From AC-37 sp036382905 (GTDB lineage Bacteria; Actinomycetota; Thermoleophilia; Solirubrobacterales; Thermoleophilaceae), in contig DASVPL010000202.1 of the NCBI GenBank assembly GCA_036382905.1, positions 1 to 27,182 of the forward strand: 27,182 bases of DNA, in the 5' to 3' direction. Position numbers and translations under genes: made by a program. Under the pieces are notes generated by a model. It searched no databases. It saw only the letters and a list, made by a program, of their open reading frames with translations, and was not told the DNA's origin. Below, one piece after another: positions 7,154 through 15,115 of this stretch. Within the stretch, counting starts at the first letter, position 1. Every line of letters starts with the position of its first letter.

Positions 7154-9643
7154 TCAGCCGCAGCGGCCGACGCTGAGGGAACCGCGCTTGGCCGTGAAGG
7201 TCGCGCGCAGGACGCCGGTGGTGACGCGGTAGCTCCACGCGCCGCGCGGGAGGCGGCGCGAGCCGATCCTCACCGAGCACGGGCGGAACGGGCGGCGCAG
7301 CGTGGCGAGCGAGGCCTGGAGGCGGTAGGTGCGCCGGGCGCGGCCCTCGACCTTCAGGCGCCAGCCGCGCGAGCCCTCGATCGACACCAGCCGCTCGCGC
7401 TCGTACATGCGCGACTCGCTGCGCCCGCGGGGGAGGGCGATCAGGTCGAGTCGCCCGCTGCGGTCGCGCAGCCTGACCTGCCCGCTGCCGGCGCCGTAGT
7501 CGGCCAGCGTGTCGACGTCGGGCGCCAGCAGCGGGAGCACCGCGCCGGCGCGCAGGAGCAGCGGGAGCTGGTCGAGCGGGGCGTCGACGGTGCGATCGCC
7601 GGGGCGCAAGCGGGCGGGGCGGCCGAGCTTGAGGCCCCCGGTGGGCTCGTGGTAGGCCAGCGTGCGCCAGAGGTCGAACCAGCGGCCGTTCGGCACGTAG
7701 AGCCTGCGCTGCGTGGCCCCCGGCTCGAGGACGGGCGCCGCGAGCAGGTCGGGGCCGAACAGGAACTCATCGTCGGTGGCGGCGGCGCGCGCGTCGGCCG
7801 GGTAGGTCAGCGCCAGGTGGCGCATGAGCGGCAGCCCGGTGCGGCGGTACTCGGCCTCGTGCGCGGCGATGTACGGGTAGAGCTGCGTGCGCAGCTTCGC
7901 GTAGCGGCGCCAGTGGCCGACGATCTCCCGCGACCACGGCTGCGGGCGCTCCCCCCTGGGCGGGATGGCGGTGCCGGCGAACTTCGTCCGCATTACGCCG
8001 GAGACGGCTCCGAACTGGATCCAGCGGATCAGCAGCTCGGGAGTGAGCTCGCGGGTGCCGAGCGAGAAGTAGCCGCCGATGTCCGATCCCCAGGTGCTGA
8101 TGCCGGAGAGGCCCATGGTCAGCGCGTTGGTGACCGCCGAGGCGAGGCCGTCGTAGCCCCAGTCGGTGGTCGGGTCGCCGCCCCAGACGATCTGCGCGTA
8201 CGGGTGCACGCCGGTCCAGCCGGAGCGCACGTGGCGCGCGATCGGCCGCGCCTGGCGGCGCGCGAACTCCCAGCCGGCGCGGTGGTAGGGCACCGGGTAG
8301 TAGTTGTGCATCTGCGCGCCGGTCATCCCGTTGGCGTGCTGGGAGTCGAGCGGCGTGTACTCGCCGAAGTCCTCCATGAAGCCGTCGTGGCCGTCCTCGA
8401 CGAGCTGGGACATAAGGCCGTTCCAGAAGTCCTGCGCGCCGGGTGCCGTGAAGTCCACCTGCGAGACCGGGGTCTGCGGCGGGGTGCGGCTCCCCACGTA
8501 GGCGTTGAACACGTACGGCTTTCCGCTCGAGTCCTTCTGGAAGACGCCGCGCGCGGCGCCGTCGGACCACACCGGCTCGTACTCCTGGCAGATCTCCGAG
8601 TTCACGTAGGAGAGCGCCGCGAGGCCGTTGCGGTGGAAGAAGTCGGTGCGCTCGCGCTCGGCGGCGCGGTGCGGGACGGCCTCGCCACAGGGCAGGTAGC
8701 GCAGGTGGGTCTCGACGGCGGAGGCGGGGGCGTCGGCCTCGCGCAGCGTCCGGACCGCCTCCTCCTCGCGGGCGCGCGGCGGCACGTTCTCCTGGCCGGT
8801 GTGGAACCAGGGGCCGAGGAACCACGGCGCGAGCGGCTTCGGCTGGCGGCCGGTGCGCTCGGTGAGGCGCTTCACCGTGGCGGCGGGGGTCGGCCCGGCA
8901 AGGACGCGGAACGCGATCTGACTCGCCTGGGTCTCCATGCTCCACGCGTCCGAAAGCTCGCTGCCGAGCCGGTGCATGCTCGCCTCGTTGTTGTCGATCA
9001 GCACGCCGTAGCCGCGGGTGGAGAGCAGCCAGGGCATCGGGAAGTAGGTGGCGTCGTCGCGCGGGTGGTAGCCCCAGGGCGGGACGAAGGCGGTGAGGAA
9101 CGCGCGCTCCTCGGGTTGGTACGGGCCCTCCGCGACGTAGCTCTCGACCTCGTTGCCGCGCTGGTCCACCGCATTCGAGCGCTCGCCGAAGCCGAGGTAG
9201 CGCTCCCTGTCGGCGGCATCGAAGCCGACGCCGACGGCCTCCACGTCGCCCGTGCCCGCGGCGCCGGTCACGGCGGCGGTCACGCCGATCGCGCCGTCGC
9301 CGGAGGGCTCAATCCGCACGGCGAGCCGGCGGCCGAGCGGGTCGGTGGTGGCGAGCTCGGCCGTGAGGGCCCGTCCGTCGCCGGCGCTGGTGAGGGCGCG
9401 GGTGGCGTGCCACCAGCCGGTCGAGGTGCGAAAGCCGATCGTCCCCGCGGGACCGGTTCCGGTCGCATGCGCCTCGGCGAGCGTGGGACCGCCCGGCTGG
9501 ACGAACTCGACGTGCCACGGATCGAGGTCGATACGCGCCTCGATCGCCCCCGCGGGGACGGTCTCCGCGGCGGCGGCTGGAGCGGCGAGGGCCACCGCGA
9601 GGGCCAGGGCCGCCACGAGGGTCCGGGCTGGGGAGCGGTCCAC
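7154..9643 (-). CDS. Secreted GH31-family alpha-glycosidase
   Basis: 829 residues. A signal peptide (MDRSPARTLVAALALAVALAAPAAAA in outline, cleavage near residue 26) shows export. An N-terminal beta-sandwich (about 30-260, with LGFGERSNAVDQRG) precedes the (beta/alpha)8 barrel (about 275-620), then C-terminal beta domains. The likely nucleophile is D425 in MEDFGEYTP; the likely acid/base is D490 in WGGDPTTDW, followed by a SDIGGY segment. This pattern resembles the sulfoquinovosidase (YihQ-like) side of GH31, but the strand that carries the sulfonate-binding W.QDW motif there reads AVETHLRYLPCGE here, so the substrate is probably different. The start is the GTG at 9643. It lies 88 bases downstream of the repeat-protein gene with a hairpin between them. 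Confidence 0.9.
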   Translation of the reverse strand: MDRSPARTLVAALALAVALAAPAAAAETVPAGAIEARIDLDPWHVEFVQPGGPTLAEAHATGTGPAGTIGFRTSTGWWHATRALTSAGDGRALTAELATTDPLGRRLAVRIEPSGDGAIGVTAAVTGAAGTGDVEAVGVGFDAADRERYLGFGERSNAVDQRGNEVESYVAEGPYQPEERAFLTAFVPPWGYHPRDDATYFPMPWLLSTRGYGVLIDNNEASMHRLGSELSDAWSMETQASQIAFRVLAGPTPAATVKRLTERTGRQPKPLAPWFLGPWFHTGQENVPPRAREEEAVRTLREADAPASAVETHLRYLPCGEAVPHRAAERERTDFFHRNGLAALSYVNSEICQEYEPVWSDGAARGVFQKDSSGKPYVFNAYVGSRTPPQTPVSQVDFTAPGAQDFWNGLMSQLVEDGHDGFMEDFGEYTPLDSQHANGMTGAQMHNYYPVPYHRAGWEFARRQARPIARHVRSGWTGVHPYAQIVWGGDPTTDWGYDGLASAVTNALTMGLSGISTWGSDIGGYFSLGTRELTPELLIRWIQFGAVSGVMRTKFAGTAIPPRGERPQPWSREIVGHWRRYAKLRTQLYPYIAAHEAEYRRTGLPLMRHLALTYPADARAAATDDEFLFGPDLLAAPVLEPGATQRRLYVPNGRWFDLWRTLAYHEPTGGLKLGRPARLRPGDRTVDAPLDQLPLLLRAGAVLPLLAPDVDTLADYGAGSGQVRLRDRSGRLDLIALPRGRSESRMYERERLVSIEGSRGWRLKVEGRARRTYRLQASLATLRRPFRPCSVRIGSRRLPRGAWSYRVTTGVLRATFTAKRGSLSVGRCG

Positions 9644-9698
9644 CCGGGCACCGTAACCGCCCCCGCAGGACCTCCGCGCCGCCGCTTTTCCTTCGGCT

Positions 9699-9737
9699 TT
9701 CCTGACTTATGGGCGCTATGGACCCTTAAGTCAGGAA
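9699..9737. terminator. Inverted repeat at the 3' end of the large repeat-protein gene
   Basis: TTCCTGACTTA (9699-9709) and TAAGTCAGGAA (9727-9737) form a perfect 11-bp stem, extended after one mismatch by GGG/CCC (9711-9713 with 9723-9725), closing a 9-base loop. The stop codon of the repeat protein (9731-9733) lies within the right arm. It is a likely transcription terminator or mRNA 3'-end stabiliser for the minus-strand gene; no U-tract follows, as is common in actinobacteria. The arms are AT-richer than their surroundings. Confidence 0.55.
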
Positions 9738-12700
9738 TGTCGATCAGTTCTGCGGCCGAGGCGGTAGGTCAGGTGCTCGAGCCGGCCCGCCGTGGTGCGC
9801 AGGCTCGCGTCCAGCCTGGCCGCGTGGCCGGGCTTCACGAGTGCCTTGGGGCTCGTGGCGTTGCGCGTGTAGAGGGTGAGCTTCACGCTCACCGCGCCGG
9901 CGGGGAGGCCGCTCACGCGGAGGGTCCCCCGCCCGAGGGCGAGACGGGGAGCGCTCGCGCCGCGGGTGGCGAGGCCGCCCGCGCGGGTGACCCTGACGGT
10001 CCACGTGCGCGACTTCGCGCCCTTCCGGTAGACCGTGATGCGACCGGCCACGCGGCCGGCATCGCCGCGCTGCGGCAGCATGGCGCGCGGGGCCGTGAAC
10101 GCGAGCGTCTTGATCGGCTCGTCGCTGTCGACGCGCAGGCGCAGGCCGGTGCCGGTGCTCGACTTCCACTGGGACGCGCCGAGGGCCGCGGAGGGAGCGG
10201 TGCCGCAGTCGCCCGACGTGGTGCCGGAGCCGCCAGTGGTGGAGCCGCCGGGGGTGGTGGAGCCGCTTGTGGTGGAGCCGCCGGTGGTGGAGCCGCAGTC
10301 CGGGGTGGTGCCGCCGGGCGTGGTGCCCGGCTCGGTGCCGGGGGTCGAGCCGCCGGGGGTCGAGCCGCCGGGGGTCGAGCCGGCGGGCGTGGTGCCGGGC
10401 TCGGTGGTGCCGGGCGTGGAGCCGCCTGGAGTCGTGCCGCCGGTGGAGCCGCCTGGAGTCGTGCCGCCGGAGTCCGCGGGGGGCGGCGGGGGTGGTACGG
10501 GCTTCGCCGTCACGACCGCCGTGGGGTCGGTCGCCGCGCTGCGGCTCCCGCCGGCGTTCGCGGCGGTGACGACGCCGCGCACTCGCGCGCCCACGTCCGC
10601 AAGGACGAGCGTGTAGCTGGCCGCGGTTGCACCGGCGATCGGGACGCAGCCCGAGCCGTCGACGCCGCAACGCTCCCAGGCGTACGTGAAGGTGAGCGGG
10701 GCGCTGCCGGTCCAGCTCCCGTCGCTCAGCGCCAGCTCCTCGCCCTCACGCGCCGTGCCGGTCAGTGTGGGGGCCGTCGTGTTCGCCGGCGGGATCGCCT
10801 GCACCACGGCGGTCGGCGCCGACTCGGCGCTGCGCTCGCCACCGCCGTTGGCGGCGGTCACGAGCACCCGGATCGTCGCGCCGACGTCGCTCGCGGTCAG
10901 CGTGTACGTGGTTCCGGTGGCCCCCACGATGTTCGCGCAGTCGTTGCCGCCTGCGTCGCAACGGCGCCAGCGCCGGGTGTACGTGATCGTCGGCGTGCCG
11001 GTCCAGGAGCCGTCGTCCGCGGTGAGGGTCAGTCCGTCGCGCGCGGTCCCCGAGATCTTGGGAAGGGTGCTGTTCAGCGGAGGGCCCACCCCGACGGCTC
11101 CGGTGGGATCGGAGGTCAAGGCCGCGGAGCCGCCGGCGTTGGTCGCTGTCACCACCACGCGGATGGCGTGCCCCACGTCGACAGGGGTCAGCTCGTATGA
11201 GGCGCCCGTAGCGCCGCTGATGTTCGCGCAGCCGTTGCCGGCCGAGTCGCAGCGGCGCCACTGGTAGGCGAAGGAGATCGTCGGGGTGCCGGTCCACGAG
11301 CCGGTCGTGGTCGTGAGCGTCTGGCTGTCGCGCGCGTTCCCGGAGACCACCGGCGGAGCCGTGTTGACCGGCGGGCTCGCCGTGACGGCGCCGGTGGGGT
11401 CGGAGGTCGAGGCCGCGGAGCCGCCGGCGTTGGTCGCGGTCACCACCACGCGGATCGCGTGCCCCACGTCGGCCGGGGTCAGCTCGTACGCGGCGCCTGT
11501 CGCGCCGGAGATGCTCGCGCAGCCGTTGCCGGCCGAGTCGCAGCGGCGCCACTGGTAGGCGAACGTGATCGTCGGCGTCCCGGTCCACGACCCGGTCGTC
11601 GCCGTAAGGGACTGGCCGTCGCGCGCGGTTCCGGACACGACGGGCGGAGCGTTGTTGGCGGGCGGGCGTGCGGTGACGGTGCCCGTCGGGTCGGAGGTCG
11701 AGGCGGCGGAGCCGCCGGCGTTGCTCGCGGTCACCTCGGCGCGCAGCGTCTTCCCCACGTCCGCAGGGACGAGCGTGTAGCTCGTCCCGGTAGCCCCCGC
11801 GATGTCGACGCACGCGTCACCGCCCGAATCACACCGCTGCCACTGATACCCGAACGAAATCGTCGGAGTGCCCGTCCACGACCCGTTAGTGGTCGTAAGA
11901 GACTGGCCGTCGCGCGCGGTGCCGGAGACCACGGGCGCCGCGTTGTTGACCGGCGCGCGTGCGGCGACGGCACCGGTCGCGTCGGACGTCGAGGCCGCCG
12001 AGCCGCCGGCGTTGCTCGCGGTGACCACCGCGCGCAGGGTCTTGCCCACGTCGGCCGGCACGAGCGCGTAGCTCGATCCGGTGGCGCCCGCGATGTCCAC
12101 ACACGTGTTCCCCGCCGAATCGCAGCGCCGCCACTGGTAGGTGAAGGAGATGGTCGGCGTACCGGTCCACGACCCGTTCGTGGTCGAGAGCGTCTGCCCG
12201 TCACGCGCGGTCCCGGAGATCACGGGCGGCGCGTTGTTGGTGGGCGGCCGCGCCGCGACCACCGCGCTGGGCGCGCTCACGGCCGAAGCGCTGCCGCCGC
12301 CGTTCGTGCCGGTGACCTCGGCGCGCAGCGTCTTCCCCACATCCGCCGGGACGAGCGCGTAGGTCGACCCCGTAGCGCCGGCGATGTCCACGCACGAGCC
12401 GCCGGCGGAGTCGCAGCGGCGCCACTGGTACCCGAACGAAATCGTCGGAGTCCCAGACCACGACCCGTTCGTCGTAGTAAGAGACTGGCCGTCGCGCGCG
12501 GTTCCGGACACCACCGGCGGAGCGTTGTTGACCGGCGCGCGTGCCGCGACGGTGCCCGTCGGGTCGGAGGTCGAGGTGGCGGAGCCGCCGGCGTTGCTCG
12601 CGGTCACGACGACCCGGATCGTCTTGCCCACGTCCGCCGGGACGAGCGCGTAGCTCGATCCGGTGGCGCCCGCGATATCGGTGCACACGTCGCCGGCGGA

Positions 12701-15070
12701 GTCACACCGCCGCCACTGATACGCGAATGCGATCGTCGGAGTGCCCGTCCACGACCCGGTCGTCGTAGTAAGAGACTGGCCGTCGCGCGCAGTTCCGGAC
12801 ACCACCGGCGGAGCGTTGTTGACCGGCGCGCGCGCCGCGACGGCACCGGTCGCGTCGGATGTCGCGGCCGCGGAGCCGCCGGCGTTGCTCGCGGTCACGA
12901 CCACCCGGATCGTCTTCCCCACATCCGCCGGCACCAGCGTGTAGCTCGACCCCGTAGCGCCGGCGATGTCCACGCACGAGCCGCCGGCGGAGTCACACCG
13001 CCGCCACTGGTACCCGAACGAAATCGTCGGGGTCCCCGTCCACGACCCGTTCGTGGTCGAGAGCGCCTGCCCGTCGCGCGCGGTCCCGGATACCACCGGC
13101 GGAGCGCTGTTGGCGGGCGGGCGTGCGGTGACGGTGCCCGTCGGGTCGGAGGTCGAGGCGGCGGAGCCGCCGGCGTTGCTCGCGGTCACCTCGGCGCGCA
13201 GGGTCTTCCCCACGTCCGCCGGCACCAGCGTGTAACTCGACCCGGTGGCACCCGCGATGTCGACGCACGCGTCCCCACCCGAATCACACCGCTGCCACTG
13301 ATACGCGAACGAAATCGTCGGAGTGCCCGTCCACGACCCGGTCGTCGTAGTAAGAGACTGGCCGTCGCGCGCGGTCCCGGACACCACCGGCGGAGCGCCG
13401 TTGGCGGGCGGGCGTGCGGTGACGGCGCCGGTTGCGTCGGAGGTCGAGGCCGCGGTGCCGCCGGCGTTGCTCGCGGTCACGACCACCCGGATCGTCTTCC
13501 CCACGTCCGCCGGCACCAGCGTGTAGCTCGACCCCGTAGCGCCCGCGATGTCCACGCACGCGTTCCCCGCCGAATCGCACCGCCGCCACTGGTAGGCGAA
13601 GGAGATGGTCGGCGTACCGGTCCACGACCCGTTCGTGGTCGAGAGCGCCTGCCCGTCGCGCGCGGTCCCGGACACCACCGGCGGAGCGTTGTTGACCGGT
13701 GCGCGCGCCACGACGACCCCAGTAGCCCCAGAGCTCGCCACGCCCGACGACACCACGTTCCGCGCCGTGACCTGCACGCGGATCGTCTTGCCGACGTCCC
13801 CCGCACCCACCACGTACGTCGACCCCGTGGCCCCGTCGATGTCCACGCACGCCGCGCCGGCCGAGTCGCAGCGGCGCCACTGGTACGAGAACGTCATCGG
13901 CGTCGTGCCCGACCAGGTGCCGTTGCCGGCCGTGAGCGTCTGGCCGTCGCGAGCGGTCCCGCTCACCGTCGGCGCCGCGGTGTTCGCGGGGGCGCTCGCG
14001 GCCTGGTCCGAGACCAGCGTCATCGCGCCGGGCATAACGAGGTCGGTCGCGACCTCCATGTGCAGGATCGCGCTCGTGGCGTCGTTGACGAGGAAGCCGT
14101 CGATCCCCATGATGTTCGCGTCCATCCCGAGCGTGTTGATGTAGCTCGGGTTCCTCGTGGTCACGTGCGACCCGTATTCGGTGATCGACGCGTTCCAGTA
14201 GTTGTTCAGCGCGTGCAGCGGATCCACGAGGTCGCGGCCGTTGATCCGCGCCGTGTCCGGCTGCACGCCGAGGTCGCCCTCGTAGGCGAGCATCCCGAAG
14301 TCGGCATCGACGGTCCCGCTGGGCGGCGTGCGGAACCCGGTGATCGGGACGTCGGCCGCGTCGTCGCCGCCGAAGTCGCGGTAGCCGTCGTAGAGGCCGA
14401 GCCAGCGGACGGGCTTCGACGGGTCGCGGTAGGCCACGACCAGACCCCAGCCGCCGTACTGGTCCTTGCCGGTGGAGGCCTGGACGTTCGCCGCGGTGTA
14501 GGTCCCGGCCCCGGCCTGGCGGACGAGCGAGGTGACGTCGGCGAACCCCTGGTAGCGGCTCGGGAAGAAGCGGTCGCTGTCGACCGTCGAGGCCGTGATC
14601 GTCCGGTAGCCGGCTCCGTCGGGGGCGGCGAGGCGCATCGTGCCGCGCGCCGCCGGGTTCGGCGCGTCCACGCCCTCCGGCATCGCCTTCGTGTCCGAGC
14701 CCCAGTAGAGCCCGGCGTAAAGGATCGTGGCGCCGGCCGGCAGCCTCAGGTCGGCGCTGCTCGAGTCGAACGTCGTCGAGTCGGAGTCGATGTCGATCGG
14801 CACCATCACCCAGGCGGAGTTGCGCAGCACGGTGCCGGTCCCGTTGCGCGCGTTCGCGCAGTTCGGCGCGCCCTCGGGGCAGGTCACGATCGTGTTGGCG
14901 GCCGTGGTGATGTCGCCGCGCTCGACCTGGCCGTAGCGCAGCGAGTAGGCCCGATCGGCACTGGCGGAGGCGGCCGGGAGCACGGCGAGACCGACCACCA
15001 GAGCGGCGAGCAGCGTCCGGATGCGGTTGGACCAGATCAAGGGGGTACGCGCTGCGCCGCGATCCGTCAC
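9731..15070 (-). CDS. Large secreted surface protein with twelve Ig-like repeats
   Basis: 1779 residues. A signal peptide covers about 1-37 (ending ASASA). Residues about 38-360 form a domain similar in pattern to those at the N-terminus of many bacterial DUF11-type surface proteins (ANTIVTCPEGAPNC, LPAGATILYAGLYWGSD). Twelve 97-residue Ig-like repeats follow (363-1526), each with a GSWTG-type turn, a W-R-R-C core and a CX6C pair likely to form a disulfide. A Pro/Gly/Ser/Thr-rich linker (about 1527-1625) leads to a C-terminal beta-rich domain. No LPXTG motif or C-terminal TM helix is seen, so attachment is noncovalent or the protein is released. The GTG at 15070 is the start; CATAAT at 15100-15095 is a possible -10. 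Adhesion or a wall-structural role is likely but inferred. Confidence 0.9.
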   Translation of the reverse strand: MTDRGAARTPLIWSNRIRTLLAALVVGLAVLPAASASADRAYSLRYGQVERGDITTAANTIVTCPEGAPNCANARNGTGTVLRNSAWVMVPIDIDSDSTTFDSSSADLRLPAGATILYAGLYWGSDTKAMPEGVDAPNPAARGTMRLAAPDGAGYRTITASTVDSDRFFPSRYQGFADVTSLVRQAGAGTYTAANVQASTGKDQYGGWGLVVAYRDPSKPVRWLGLYDGYRDFGGDDAADVPITGFRTPPSGTVDADFGMLAYEGDLGVQPDTARINGRDLVDPLHALNNYWNASITEYGSHVTTRNPSYINTLGMDANIMGIDGFLVNDATSAILHMEVATDLVMPGAMTLVSDQAASAPANTAAPTVSGTARDGQTLTAGNGTWSGTTPMTFSYQWRRCDSAGAACVDIDGATGSTYVVGAGDVGKTIRVQVTARNVVSSGVASSGATGVVVARAPVNNAPPVVSGTARDGQALSTTNGSWTGTPTISFAYQWRRCDSAGNACVDIAGATGSSYTLVPADVGKTIRVVVTASNAGGTAASTSDATGAVTARPPANGAPPVVSGTARDGQSLTTTTGSWTGTPTISFAYQWQRCDSGGDACVDIAGATGSSYTLVPADVGKTLRAEVTASNAGGSAASTSDPTGTVTARPPANSAPPVVSGTARDGQALSTTNGSWTGTPTISFGYQWRRCDSAGGSCVDIAGATGSSYTLVPADVGKTIRVVVTASNAGGSAAATSDATGAVAARAPVNNAPPVVSGTARDGQSLTTTTGSWTGTPTIAFAYQWRRCDSAGDVCTDIAGATGSSYALVPADVGKTIRVVVTASNAGGSATSTSDPTGTVAARAPVNNAPPVVSGTARDGQSLTTTNGSWSGTPTISFGYQWRRCDSAGGSCVDIAGATGSTYALVPADVGKTLRAEVTGTNGGGSASAVSAPSAVVAARPPTNNAPPVISGTARDGQTLSTTNGSWTGTPTISFTYQWRRCDSAGNTCVDIAGATGSSYALVPADVGKTLRAVVTASNAGGSAASTSDATGAVAARAPVNNAAPVVSGTARDGQSLTTTNGSWTGTPTISFGYQWQRCDSGGDACVDIAGATGTSYTLVPADVGKTLRAEVTASNAGGSAASTSDPTGTVTARPPANNAPPVVSGTARDGQSLTATTGSWTGTPTITFAYQWRRCDSAGNGCASISGATGAAYELTPADVGHAIRVVVTATNAGGSAASTSDPTGAVTASPPVNTAPPVVSGNARDSQTLTTTTGSWTGTPTISFAYQWRRCDSAGNGCANISGATGASYELTPVDVGHAIRVVVTATNAGGSAALTSDPTGAVGVGPPLNSTLPKISGTARDGLTLTADDGSWTGTPTITYTRRWRRCDAGGNDCANIVGATGTTYTLTASDVGATIRVLVTAANGGGERSAESAPTAVVQAIPPANTTAPTLTGTAREGEELALSDGSWTGSAPLTFTYAWERCGVDGSGCVPIAGATAASYTLVLADVGARVRGVVTAANAGGSRSAATDPTAVVTAKPVPPPPPPADSGGTTPGGSTGGTTPGGSTPGTTEPGTTPAGSTPGGSTPGGSTPGTEPGTTPGGTTPDCGSTTGGSTTSGSTTPGGSTTGGSGTTSGDCGTAPSAALGASQWKSSTGTGLRLRVDSDEPIKTLAFTAPRAMLPQRGDAGRVAGRITVYRKGAKSRTWTVRVTRAGGLATRGASAPRLALGRGTLRVSGLPAGAVSVKLTLYTRNATSPKALVKPGHAARLDASLRTTAGRLEHLTYRLGRRTDRHS
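10339..10384. repeat. Tandem 15-bp repeats in the Gly/Ser/Thr/Pro linker
   Basis: GGGGGTCGAGCCGCC occurs three times in a row (10340-10354, 10355-10369, and a variant ending CGGCG at 10370-10384), encoding GGSTP on the minus strand. Looser GGSTTG/PGTT copies extend over about 10215-10490. Such short in-frame repeats can change number by slippage and so vary the linker length. Confidence 0.7.
10493..13984 (-). repeat. Twelve tandem 291-bp Ig-like repeat units
   Basis: Each unit is exactly 97 codons, starting at an Asn (AAC) before AAP/APP: 13984, 13693, 13402, 13111, 12820, 12529, 12238, 11947, 11656, 11365, 11074 and 10783. Units 2-9 are very alike, units 10-12 and unit 1 diverge progressively. 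The CX6C pair is kept in all twelve. Units 3 and 8 share an almost identical 64-residue stretch. The even length and edge decay point to expansion by unequal exchange or gene conversion. Confidence 0.92.
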
Positions 15071-15115
15071 GGCGCCCCTGCCAGGGGTCCCCCGATTATG
15101 ACGCAGAAAAGCCGA

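Noticed and set aside
9731..9900. Possible cell-wall sorting signal at the C-terminus of the repeat protein
   Set aside because: There is no LPXTG-like motif, hydrophobic helix and charged tail; the end is a polar beta-rich domain finishing in RRTDRHS.
7649..11200. Open frame of 1183 codons on the plus strand opposite the glycosidase and repeat linker
   Set aside because: Antisense shadow of the GH31 gene in GC-rich DNA; no motif, and the sense strand carries the catalytic residues.
10493..13984. Repeat array considered as a CRISPR array or mobile-element array
   Set aside because: Units are 291 bp, contiguous, in frame and encode Ig-like domains; there are no spacers.
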